From Dipteris shenzhenensis (Eukaryota > Polypodiophyta > Polypodiopsida > Gleicheniales): DNA of 64,000 nt. The number at the start of each line of letters is the position of its first letter. Position 1 is the first letter of the stretch. Position numbers and translations under genes: made by a program. The stretch is from NCBI GenBank assembly GCA_047967505.1, contig CM106539.1, one strand, 5' to 3'. The notes under the pieces are model-generated. The model saw only the letters and a program-made list of their open reading frames with translations, was not told where the DNA came from and searched no databases. Shown in pieces: positions 22,221 to 32,084 of this stretch.

Positions 22221-23053
22221 GGGTAGTATCTTCTCTCTTACAGGGCTTAGAATAACAACTGAAATGCTTCAAAATATAAGCATTTAATGTAGCAAAGTCT
22301 TGTGACCAAATTTCAAACAATGATGCTTCTTCTTACATGCTTCATAGAGGTGGCTAAAATGAATACTTTCCAATCAAAACCAGGTCTAGCAATTCAAAAC
22401 AAAACTGAAGCCACACTTATACTAAAGTTATTGAAAGTTTCAAAAAACCAGAAATGCTAGAGTAGCATTTTATGTAGCATCATCTTCAAAAACTTGTCCA
22501 AAACTGTCAAAACCAAAAGGCTGAACTTGGAGGGCTTGTAGCTCACTCTTCAAAGCAAGGAAAAGAGGGCTTTTTGAAGCAAAAGAAAGCTCATATACCA
22601 GAGAGGGTCCAGCACAGAGGTTGGATGAAATGGTGTGCACTTTTGCCTGGGGAAGTTGCTACAGGCTGAACCTGAGTTTTGACGATTTCTCCCTCGTTAC
22701 TGAACCAAATGAGCTGAAAAATGGCTCAAAATCTTCGTCTTGAGGTCGCCCATCTACTCTTAAGAGGGCTCAGGCAATGGCGGAGCAAGCAGGGAGTATT
22801 GAGCAATAGAAGAAATGGCAAAAAATGCGTTGTTTGGGGAATGGCAGCCAACACAGACGTTTTTTCTTCAATTGCTTGCAGGTGGAAGTTCGCCCATACT
22901 AGAGGAGTTTCCAGCTCAGAGGGTTTGGGCAATGGTCGTCTGTAGGTGGAGAACCAAGCTCTCAAAGATTTTGGGAAGAAAGAGGAAAATGGAGAAGAAG
23001 AAGATGAAGAAGAAGATGATGATATGGCAAAAATGGGCTCAAGGGGGATCAAA

Positions 23054-23067
23054 GGGCTCTGATACCA
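23054..23067 (-). other. Primer-binding site (initiator-Met tRNA type)
   Basis: On the minus strand this reads TGGTATCAGAGCCC immediately after the 5' LTR end. It matches the 3' end of plant initiator-Met tRNA, as in many copia elements. Confidence 0.9.
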
Positions 23068-23363
23068 TGTTGGTAAGCTGAAAGAAAAGGAAAGAGTGGA
23101 CACAAACTCAGAATACTTGCATTACTTGCTTGTAGAATGAAGAAGAGTGAGGTCCTTAAGTAGGCACCTCATACATGCTCACTGACATCACTGATGACTT
23201 CAGAGCTCCACAATCATCTCCTCAATCTGCTCCTAGATTCTCTCAATCATCCTATGTGGCTCTCCACCACCTAACTGTGCTTATGGGCACCTAACTGTGC
23301 CTCTAGCACTCACACATAGAAACCAAGGTGTGCCTGAGGCATACACCTTGAGATATCCCAACA
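23068..23363 (-). repeat. 5' LTR of the young non-autonomous element
   Basis: Partner of 21120-21415, also 296 bp. Its outer end is followed by the target duplication AGAAA (23364-23368). Confidence 0.93.
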
Positions 23364-23708
23364 AGAAATTCTCAATTGCAATGAATCCTCGTGGTGTTAG
23401 TTGCTTTTGATGTCTTGCCTTTGTCTCTTGAAGACAGATGACACAACAGTCCATCATCTTTGTGGTACCTTCGATGTCCACAATGTATTTTGCTAGCGAC
23501 CTTGTGTTTAGTGACCCTAGTGAAACTCGTTTGTTTTGTCTTTGCTGGTGATGGGAGTTTTCTATTGTTACCCAAGCTATGTTCGTGTTGAGTCTACGCA
23601 TCTCATCTTGTATATCTCTATCAATGTGGAAGTTTTCATTTGTAAGTGGTTCTAGCAAGTACAACCTTTCGATGTCCTTTACTCGGGATAGAGCGGTGTA
23701 TGCTAGCA
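23364..23708 (-). pseudogene. Helitron-like helicase C-terminus fused to endonuclease N-terminus
   Basis: The minus-strand frame opens with YTALSRVKDIERLYLLEP, the motif VI region of Pif1-type Helitron helicases (VALSRV). After about 50 residues it enters VSLGSLNTRSL and CVICLQETKARHQKQL, the N-terminal half of an AP-endonuclease with its QET glutamate. A helicase followed in frame by an endonuclease is the layout of EN-carrying Helitron relatives (Helentrons). The helicase upstream part is missing, because the gypsy element begins at 23709. The endonuclease continues at 21114 beyond the LTR insertion. Confidence 0.68.
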
Positions 23709-23785
23709 TGTATTATACTATTGCCACACATACAAGCACACACACATATTTATGCCTTTTACCTTGGTCAAATTTATCCATAACA
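23709..23785 (-). repeat. Truncated 3' LTR of the gypsy element (77 bp)
   Basis: Identical over 77 bp to 38042-38118. It directly follows a G-rich polypurine tract on the minus strand. At 23708 it gives way to the Helitron-like helicase. No matching 5-bp duplication was found, consistent with deletion of the rest of the LTR. Confidence 0.75.
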
Positions 23786-23872
23786 GTTCCCCCCCCAGGC
23801 AGGGAATGCACAGCATTTCCATGCCTGGGACCATCATGCACAAAGAAGGGCTTGAGATAGAGCTTGTTTATG

Positions 23873-24441
23873 GTTCATGCAGCTCCTAAACTTGTACAGA
23901 CCCATTGCTACATTCCTTGATGACTTTGTATGGACCAGTTCACAGTGGAAGGAACTTTTTATCCATTTGGTGGTCCACTCTGTTATCAAAGCATAGCACA
24001 ACATCCCCCTCAGCAAAGTTTCTTTCCCATCCCTTACGAATCTTAGCATCCAAGCGGGCCTTTTGTCGAGTCTTTTGGATATCTGTTTGATATAGTGCAA
24101 GGCGTTGGGTTTCATCTAACTTCTCAAGTTGTACCAACTTGGCCTCTACATGTTCTTTCCATATGGCTCATGCAGCTCCTAAACTTGTACAAACCCATTG
24201 CTACGTTCCTTGATGACTTTGTATGGACCGGTCCACAGTGAAGGAAATTTTTATCCATTTGATGGTCCAATCTGTTATCAAAGCATAGCACAACATCCCC
24301 CTCAGCAAAGTTTCTTTCCCATCCCTTACAAATCCAAGCAGGCCTTTTGTCGATTTCTTTGGATCTCTGTTTGATGTAGTGCAAGGCGTTGGGTTTCATC
24401 TAACTTCTCAAGTTGTACCAACCTGGCCTCTACATGTTCAT
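23873..24441 (-). repeat. 293-bp tandem duplication at the 3' end of gypsy pol
   Basis: The stretch from about 23873 recurs from about 24166 (period 293 bp) with about 10% differences and small deletions. It covers the integrase C-terminus: both copies encode a KPNALHYIKQ segment and a VHTKSSRNVAMGLYKFRSC segment. Confidence 0.85.
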
Positions 24442-25200
24442 CTTCTGTCATCCTCTGTTCTTGTGCCAATATCAAGGCCGGAATCTCTATCTCTAGTGGT
24501 AAAACTGCCTCAGTACCGTACACTAACTCAAAAGGAGATTGACCTGTAGACGCTTTATGGGTGATGTTGTAAGCCCACACGGCTTCAGTGACCTTCTGAT
24601 CCCACTGGCTCCTATTCCCTATGGCCATTTCCCCCATGGATTTACAAAGGAGGCCGTTGGTCTACTCCGTTTGTCCCATGGATGCTAGATAATAGATGCT
24701 AGAAGTGCGATGATCAATACCCATGCGATCCATGAGCAACTCCACTGCTTCATTTAAGAATGGACTCCCATGGTCAGATACTATTTCCATGGGTGTCCCA
24801 AACCTTGTGCAAATACATTCAAATATGAAATTTGAAATTGCCTTTCCATTTGCAGCGGGGAGGGCGATAGCTTCAGCCCACTTAGTGACATACTGAGTGG
24901 CTACCAAAAGATACTTCTTTTTGCGAGTAGTCATGGGCAGGGGTCCGACAAAATCTATTCCCTGCTTCTGAAACGGATGGATGGACATCACTGGATGATG
25001 TTGCCTAGGACACAAATCCTTCCTACCAAAGAATTGGCATGGTTCACAAGTTTTGTAATACATAGTGACATCCTTGAACAAGGTCGGCCAATAGTACCCA
25101 ACATGTAAAATCTTCTTAGCTTTATAATCACTGCCATAATGGCCTTCATAAAATCCATCATGCTAATGCTTCAATACCTTAGGTACTTCATTTGCATCAA
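24330..25200 (-). pseudogene. Gypsy integrase remnant
   Basis: Minus-strand sequence starts near 25170 with HDGFYEGHYG and then CEPCQFFGRKDL (HHCC zinc-binding region). It continues through GIDFVGPLP and LLVATQYVTKWAEAI (catalytic core) and FGTPMEIVSDHGSPFLN, then AYNITHKASTGQSPFELVYGTEAVLPLE after a TAG at 24662-24664. Another TAG lies before HDGFYEG. The core Asp and Glu region is recognisable but the frame is broken. Confidence 0.8.
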
Positions 25201-25274
25201 TGGCCTGTCTTAGTACCCCATCCATGCCTTGACGGTACAACACTCCATCAAAGAGAGTGTAGCGCCTACTATCT

Positions 25275-26608
25275 CTACGGATCTTCTTTCTCTCTCTCAT
25301 AGCTGGTACTTTCTGGAGGAAAGGAGAAAGCGGTTAGAAATCTGTAGATACTACCATACCATGGATCCCCAACTTCTATGGCTGCTACAAGGGTTACATC
25401 GAGGCACTCCTCTAAAACAATCAAAGCATTCTTCAAGTTGGAGCAACCCCCTTTTACAATTTTGAAAGAAAAATCATATTCTGCCAAGCATTTGGCCAAC
25501 CGGCCCATGGGATTTGGTGATTGAAGAACCTGCTTTCCAAAACCATTGCTAGAGATTATAATGAAGGACTTTCCAGCCACATAATGCTTAAATTTCTCAA
25601 TGCAGAACACCAAAGACAAGGCATGCTTGTCGGCCTTAGAGTAGTGTCGTTCGGTTTCGAGCAATTGTCGAGAAACAAATCGAATAGGATACATAAACCA
25701 ATCCTCCCCTTGCTGGAGAAGAATACCCGCCAAAGTGTGCTCTCCAAACCCAGGATTGATATAGAAAGTCTTTGACCAATCAGGATTGCATAGAATGGGT
25801 TCTGAAGCCAGAGCACTCTTGATTTGTACAAACCCATGATCACATTCCTCATCCCAAGAGAAATCAACCCCATCTTTTAATAGCGTAGTCATGGGTTGCG
25901 TCAAAGCAGCATATTGATCAATGAAGCGGCGATAGTATCCTGCTAGATTGACAAATGAGCATACCTGACATTTGGTTGTTAGTGGGGAGAGCTTGAGGCT
26001 AGCTTCTACCTTCTCGGGGTCAGGCTTGATGCCCTTGGATGAGACAATATGTCCTAGTAACCTCCCTTGAGTGGCTCCAATGGTGCATTTATCAGGGTTG
26101 AGGCTGCCATTTGCATCATTGACCCTTTGGAAGGCCAACCTAACCTTCATGATGTGCTCCTTTCGTGCCGAGAATATATAGAAATCATCTAAAAACACCT
26201 CCAAGAAAACCCCCAAATAAGGAGCAAACACCATCTGCATAAATCTTTTTGAAAGGTAGTAGGAGCATTGGTGAGGCCAAATGGCATTACTTTGAATGCA
26301 AACGTCCCCTAGGGTGTGGCAAATGTGGTTTTAAGCACATCCTCCTCGACAATTCTAGTTTGATAAAACATGGAGTAACCATCACAGAAAGTATACATCT
26401 CATGACCACTTACCTTCTCAAGAATGAGGTCTTGAAAGGGCAGAGGATGATGGTCCCTCTTGGTGGCTGCATTGAGTTTCTTATAATCGATGCAGACATG
26501 CCACTTGTTGTTTTTCTTTGGGGTGACTACCACTGGTGAAACCCATTCAGTATTGTGGACCAGAACAATAAACCCAGGTTCTACAAGCTTCTGCAACTCC
26601 GAGCACAA
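25275..26608 (-). pseudogene. Gypsy reverse transcriptase / RNase H remnant
   Basis: The upper part (26608-26309) has LVEPGFIVLV, WVSPVVVTPKKNNKW and YKKLNAATKRDHHPLPF. A TAG replaces Trp at 26309-26311, before GTFAFKVMPFGLTNAP. The next 321-residue frame (26240-25275) has FLEVFLDDFYIFS, where YVDD-type boxes have a Tyr/Val position altered to FLDD. Then come LNPDKCTIGATQGRLLGHIVS, the connection, and a degenerate RNase H (LAGILLQQGED, LSLVFCIEKFKHYVAGK). A RNase H Asp normally in a TDAS-like motif is replaced by YINPG. The polymerase would not be active. Confidence 0.82.
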
Positions 26609-26662
26609 AGCGTCGGTCTATAGGGGCCCTAACCTCCAATACTTTGAGCCACTAGCTTAGCA

Positions 26663-27330
26663 TCAAGGCTTCAGCTCTATCTTGTGTTCTATAGTAGTCA
26701 CATGGCAAAGGTGGTGGTAGCTAGTTGCGAAGAGGTCAAGGAAACCTTTGAACATTTCTAAGAACTCGTCTTTCTCACTCGGAGTGAGGTCTAGGGAGAG
26801 CATAGATTCAAGCTGTTGAGCACTAGCTATTACCTTTTCCGTGGGTGGTGGGGTCGAAGACACCCCCATCATGTAAACTTCTTCCTCTGAGAACTCCTCC
26901 CCCCCATCTGAATCTTCCATTGATTCGAACATCGAGGATGAGAGAGTATCACTGTCTTGCTCCTCTTCTTCTTCTGGTTCAATGGCACCTGGTTGCACTG
27001 GGATCTTCTCCTTTGAAGCACCAAAAGACATGTGTCCTATCTTCCAATAGCTAACTGCATCACTCTTTCTCAACCATGGTCTCTCGAGTATGGCTGGGTA
27101 ACTCCTACTTGTATCTTCAATGTCCACTACATAGAAATTGATGGTCGTGGTCAACCCATTGACAGTGATGGGCAAATCCTCAATGACTCCCAGGGTGGTG
27201 AGTCGTCGACCATCTGCTACCTTGATTCGAGTGGAGGAACATCTTGTGCATTTCAAATTCAACTTCTGCATGATACGGGGCACCATGATATTGCATGCAG
27301 CTCCCCCATCAACACACACACTTTTGACAC
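26663..27330 (-). pseudogene. Gypsy aspartic protease and linker remnant
   Basis: The frame starts with CVDGGAACNIM, a retroviral-type protease active site with Gly-Gly where Ser/Thr-Gly is usual. It continues with IKVADGRRLTTLGVIEDLPITV and SYPAILERPWLRK, then an acidic linker and a segment before the polymerase (IEHKIELKP at the end). A frameshift joins it to the reverse transcriptase region at about 26650. Confidence 0.75.
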
Positions 27331-27523
27331 GACAATTATCTATGATGACATCTACTGTATGCAGGTGCCAATCAACTTCTTCAGAGATAGAAGAAATCTC
27401 TCGTACCTTTCCCTTTTTCTTGCTCCTCCTTGTTGAGAGCCCTTACTGCAGCTCACGTCTCACCTTAGGGATAAATTCTTTTAGTTGAGGAAGCGTGATG
27501 CTCAAAGACTGATGAGCAAGGTC

Positions 27524-28712
27524 CTAAACGACCGAACAGTCTTCTTGCCCTAAGCCGATAGGAAAATCCGAGGGCGACCACTTACTCCTACGAGATCTTT
27601 TAGTCTTCTCTATTGGTGGGTCTGCCATCTCAGCATCTAAGGGCTCTGAGAAGGACACCTTCTTCCTGGGGCGGCCCAGCAGTCCACGGTTTGGAGAGGG
27701 GTCTAAGGTGGTTCGACTTCTCTTCCCGAGGTCAAGGACCTCTACATCATAATCCTCAGTGCTTGATCCACTTAGAAGATTCACCCTTGGAATATTGGGA
27801 CATTCTGTGTGATAATGACCATTTTGGTGGCACTCGTAGCACACAACATTTGCACGTTCTCTTGGAGGGCGATTAACTTGATTTCTGATGCCTACCACCT
27901 CAAGCCGAAGATCGTTCATGGCCTTAGCTAGGACATTGACTCCGGGTTCTTTAGCAGGAGGGGCCGAGGGAGTAGGAAGGAGGGGAGCTCGTGGACGAGG
28001 TTGGGAAATCTTCTAGGCGGGGGTGAGAATATACACCTTGTTGAGAGTAAGAATCTAAGAGAGGACCATACATTTCAGCTGGAGGCGATGGGTGCATCCT
28101 TGATGGGGGGTGGGGGTATGCCCCTGAGTTGGACTCCCTAGGTTGTTGTTGCAAGAATTGAGGGGGTTGCGGAGGGACATCCATCTTCTTTGAAGTGAGG
28201 TCAGATTGAACTTTATCAAACTTTTGAGCAATCTCATGTGCTCGCAACATGGTCTCTGGATTCTCCCATTTAAGCTTAAGGCGGAATTCATCACTTGCTC
28301 CTACTACAAGGTAGCCCAGCACATGCTGAGTCATTCTAGCTCGAAATCCAGCATTGTCCTCCTATGTGGCAATTAAATGGTCCAGGTGCATGGCCGCTCG
28401 ATCCACATATCGACATGCCGTCTCACCTTCTGACTGCTTCAGGTTTGCCACCTGTAGGTACACATTCTCCGGCTCCTCTTCTTTGCTGAAATACTCGATC
28501 ATAGCTGCTGTCAACCTCGGCCAACTTTGGCGAACATCTTCGACATGCTTCTTGTACCACACTTGAGCCAAACCCTCTAGAAATGTGGGAAGAACCAACA
28601 ACCATCTATCTTCAGTAAGAAAGTTGAGAGAAGCACAAAGGCGCTTGAAGGTCACAAGATACTCATTTGGATTTTCTTCAACCCGACCACAGAACACGGG
28701 AATGTCAGCCAT
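27524..28712 (-). pseudogene. Gypsy gag remnant with CCHC knuckle
   Basis: The frame 28712-28362 has VEENPNEYLVTFKRLC, WLLVLPTFLEGLAQVWY and a helical tail typical of the retrotransposon gag domain. A TAG (28362-28364) interrupts HLIAT/EDNAGF, after which the same frame continues to a Pro/Ser-rich region (about 28100). After a frameshift near 27960, CYECHQNGHYHTEC (about 27830) is an intact CX2CX4HX4C knuckle. The last segment is basic and ends at a TAG (27524-27526) in SVV/DLAHQ. Confidence 0.82.
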
Positions 28713-29144
28713 GCTTGGAAAATGGAAAAGAGAGAGGCAAAATGAGGCTTATCTATTGGCAAACAATGTGAAGAGGTCGCTTGAACTGAAAATTAGGTGA
28801 AGAGACATCCACAAAGGACACATAGGTAGGGTAGGGTGTGACTGGTGTATTGTGAAATGCTATACGGGAAGAATCTTTAGCATAGAATAGCTCATAGACA
28901 ATGTTAAAAGGACCAACCCTTATTGGTCGAGGCATGATATTGCATCCATCTTTATGGGTGAGGGTTAGAGACACGGCGCTACATGAGGTTGTTCATCAAG
29001 GCAAACAAGAATGCCATGACAAATGTCAACAGTTGGAGAGCTTGCACATCACCTTCAGCTTCTTCCAGTTCTTGTAGTCGCCATGCTATTTCTTCAAGGG
29101 GTGTGCGGTTTGGCATCCTTCTTTTAAGCAATGTCTTTAAAGAC
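28713..29144 (-). other. Gypsy leader downstream of the nested copia element
   Basis: Holds a short minus-strand coding-like stretch (about 29130-28985) with MPNRTPLEEIAWRLQELEEAE and a hydrophobic end, LTFVMAFLFALMNN. I recognise no domain. It lies between the copia insertion point and gag and may be the N-terminal part of gag or a separate leader ORF. Confidence 0.45.
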
Positions 29145-29149
29145 CTTTT
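29145..29149. repeat. Target-site duplication CTTTT (left) of the copia element
   Basis: CTTTT directly before the 5' LTR is matched by CTTTT at 35376-35380 directly after the 3' LTR. Confidence 0.88.
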
Positions 29150-29851
29150 TGTTAGATATCAATGCTCCACTCTCGTGTAACTATGTGGGAACCAGGTAAC
29201 TCTACTTGTAAGCCCCCCATATGAGGAGAAGGCATTTGAGTAGCTAGGTTATCTGGTAGGTCCTGGTTTGGACACCAGATGGGGGCCATGTGTGGCCTAA
29301 TGGCTAGACGGCTTCAGATAGAGTTGGCACACTATCAACTAGGCTACATGCAAGTGCGGGAAGGCATCCCATGACTGACCACACTGAGGGTAGATGGAGC
29401 ATTTCCCAGGGCAGCCCCCACTCTCGGGTTGCGAGGCCCGTTTGGAGCCCCAGATGATCCCAGATGGACCAAACGGTCATCGTAGGTTCAGTTGCTCTAT
29501 TCTACGCCATGGTTCTAACGTGTGGTCGGTGGCCTATTTCGTGACCGACTAGGTCAGTCTCCCAATTGGGTCTAACCGACTACGACTGGTGGCTATATAA
29601 GAGCAAGCCCGTGAAGCCCATTATCATCACTGGCTATAGCAACCCTGATTCCTTAGCATCCAGCCTCCGTCCTCTACTGTTTCTAGCATGCCATCAAAGA
29701 TTCTCGCACAGGAGCGCACGGCTAGGAGGCAGTACCATCTATTATATCAGTTTTACAGTAATAAAAATTTTGATTCTCCATACTATCTGCTTTTCTCTCT
29801 TGCATACGAGATCCTATTATCTGTTGAGCATAGACGTATTGTTTTCTTACA
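29150..29851 (+). repeat. 5' LTR of the copia element
   Basis: Begins TGTTAGATATCAATG and ends TTCTTACA. A TATA box (TATATAAG within GGCTATATAAGAGC) lies at about 29594-29601. The 3' copy has many substitutions, so the insertion is not recent. Confidence 0.9.
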
Positions 29852-29867
29852 TGGTATCAGAGCTTGG
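29852..29867 (+). other. Primer-binding site (initiator-Met tRNA type)
   Basis: TGGTATCAGAGCTTGG directly follows the LTR end. Its first 12 bases match the 3' end of initiator-Met tRNA. Confidence 0.9.
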
Positions 29868-29921
29868 ACTCTAGTAAGAAGATTTGGTAGTGTGTTTCTG
29901 TTTGCGAGCAGATTGTGAGAG

Positions 29922-31112
29922 ATGGCCTAGCCCGCAAGACTGCGAATCCCACCGTTCGGCAAAAGCGAAAAGTTGGACGGCACTAACTATCCACTCTGGA
30001 AGTTCAAGATGAAGACCATCCTAAGCGCATACAAGCTTTGGGATACTGCTACTAGGGTGGAAGTGAAGCCGGTTGTGAGACTGAATCTAGCCAATGCAGG
30101 ACAACAGATAGTACCAACTGTGGATGAGATTCTCGCATGGACAAGAAGAAATGCAGATGCGATGTGTTCTATTGTCTGCAGTGTAAGTGATTCTGTCATG
30201 GCGTTAATTCAACATGTCACCACAGTGGAGGAGGCATGGACAGTCTTGAAAAATCAGTACGAGACCACGAATCAGACGCGGATTCAGAATCTAGAGACTC
30301 AACTCGCGAACAAGAAACTATTTGAGTCTGAAACGGTAGAGAAGTTCATCACCAGGGTAAAGAATCTACACGATTAGATGACTGCAATTGGCATCACCAT
30401 CACCAGTGAGAATCTAGCACGAAGGTGCATACGGATTCTCCCACCAAAGTACGACGGTCTTATTACGGCGCTAAATATGCAGAACAGAAATCCACCCCTC
30501 AACTTTGAGGATTTTAGCGCAATGCTTCTGGAGGAGGAGATGCGTCAAAAGACGAGGACTAGAGAAGATTTGGCTTTCTCGGCTGGATCAAAGAAAGGTA
30601 AGGATAAGGACTCTAGTAACCCATATTCTGATTATGATAAAAAGAGAAAGAAGAAGATCAAGTGCTTCTATTGCAACAAGGCACGGCAGAAGCAAAATGA
30701 GTGCCGGAAGAAGATTGCAGACGAGAAGAATGGAGTAAAGAAAGAGTCTAGCAACAGTGCGCAGGCAGTACCAGTAGAGTTGTTCGTAGCAATTGAGGAG
30801 ATTTGCACGAAAGTAGTTCATGTACCTGCAGATAAACCTTGGATTATTGACAGTGGTGCATCGTGCCACATGACCAGTCGGAAGGATTGGTATACCTCTC
30901 TACATCCGGTAGGGAATGACATCCTGGTCGTAGTCGGTAATGATGCAAAATGTCCAGCAAAGGAAAAAGATACGATTGCTCTCAGGTCAGATTTAGTTGT
31001 AAAACAGTTGTCCGATGTTCTTTATGTGCTAGATGTCAAGAGGAACTTGTTGTCCATTTCTGCGATCACGAATCGGGACCTCAAAGTTCACTTCGATAAG
31101 AATGGTGCATAG
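29922..31112 (+). pseudogene. Copia gag and protease remnant
   Basis: ATG 29922 is followed two codons later by TAG (29928-29930). The same frame then reads PPFGKSEKLDGTNYPLWKFKMK, the copia gag signature. A second TAG (30375-30377) precedes MTAIGI. The zinc knuckle is degenerate: CFYCNKARQKQNEC keeps the Cys residues but has Gln for His. The protease site WIIDSGASCHM (about 30840) is intact, and VLDVKRNLLSISA follows. A third TAG is at 31110-31112. The reading frame is otherwise continuous for 400 codons. Confidence 0.88.
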
Positions 31113-31115
31113 ATT

Positions 31116-31967
31116 TTGGATCTTCAAGGGAAGGTCATTGGTAAAGGTACATGGCACAACAACATCTACGAACTCTCAGCTTTCAGTGCTCGAGTCGATG
31201 TGAGCAACACTAAGCTGTGGCATGAGAGGTTTGGTCATCTAAACCTTAGTTCTTTAAGGGAGATGCATAAAAGTGGAATGATTGCAGACCTACCAGAAAT
31301 TACAGATTTGCCCAATGTATGTGAAGCTTGCATGATGGGCAAGCAGCATCGGTAGCCCTTTGCTAAAGAGGCCAGCAGGGCAAAGGCTCCTCTAGAGCTC
31401 GTTCACATGGACCTCTGTGGAAAGATGGAGATGGAAGCTTTGGGTGGTTCCTACTACTTCATGACGTTGATTGATGACTACAGTAGAAGGATATGGATAT
31501 ACTTCCTAAAGACTAAAGATGAGGCTTTTAGTAAGTTCAAAGAATGGCATGTAATGGTCGAGAAAGAAACGGGGAGGAAGGTGAAGAAGTTGAGATCAGA
31601 TAGAGGTGGAGAGTTCACATCAAGTGAATTCGAAAGTTACTGCAAAAGTCACAGGATCAAGAGGCGGAAACCCCCGCCACATACATCACAACAAAATGGA
31701 GTAGCAGAGTGCAAGATCTACCTCATCTGTGAAATGGGCAGAAGTATGATGAAAGGGAAAGATTTGCCAAAGACTTTCTCGGCTGAAGCATGTAACACGG
31801 CAGTTTACATTCTGAATCGTAGCTACACGAAGGCTGTGAATGAGATGACTCCACTGTAGGCCTTTTCTGGTAAGAAACCTTCGGCTGCACATTTCAGAGT
31901 TTTTGGATGTGACTGTTTTGTGCATGTCCCTGATGCTAATAGGACCAAATGGGAACTGAAGAGCTAG
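31116..31967 (+). pseudogene. Copia integrase remnant
   Basis: The frame shows LWHERFGHLNLSSL and CEACMMGKQHR (the HHCC zinc-binding motif of the pre-integrase region), then TAG (31353-31355). The catalytic core follows: YYFMTLIDDYSRRIWIYFLK and LRSDRGGEFTSSEF. It ends with FSAEACNTAVYILNR, TAG (31857-31859), FRVFGCDCFVHVPD and TAG (31965-31967). All breaks are single codons and the frame is kept throughout. Confidence 0.87.
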
Positions 31968-32084
31968 AAGTGTATTTTCTTGGGCTACAGTGAAGAGGCG
32001 AAGGGTTACCATCTCTATAATCCTGTTACCAAGAAGGTAATAGTAAGTCGTGATGTGGTCTTCTCAGAACACAGCCACATCAAT

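Larger units (their letters stand above)
21120..23363 (-). mobile_element. Young non-autonomous LTR retrotransposon (2.24 kb)
   Basis: Two 296-bp LTRs (21120-21415 and 23068-23363) differ at a single base. They begin TGTTGG and end CCAACA on the plus strand, and are bounded by the 5-bp duplication AGAAA (21115-21119 and 23364-23368). On the minus strand a primer-binding site matching initiator-Met tRNA (23054-23067) abuts the 5' LTR, and a G-run polypurine tract abuts the 3' LTR (21416-21428). The 1.65-kb interior has no protease, integrase or reverse transcriptase, so it must be moved in trans. It is inserted inside the Helitron-like endonuclease. Confidence 0.93.

Noticed and set aside
22726-23103. 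125-codon minus-strand frame with a Ser run
   Set aside because: It crosses the LTR boundary and primer-binding site of the young element. The Ser run comes from a GAA/GAT repeat. It is unlikely to be a protein.
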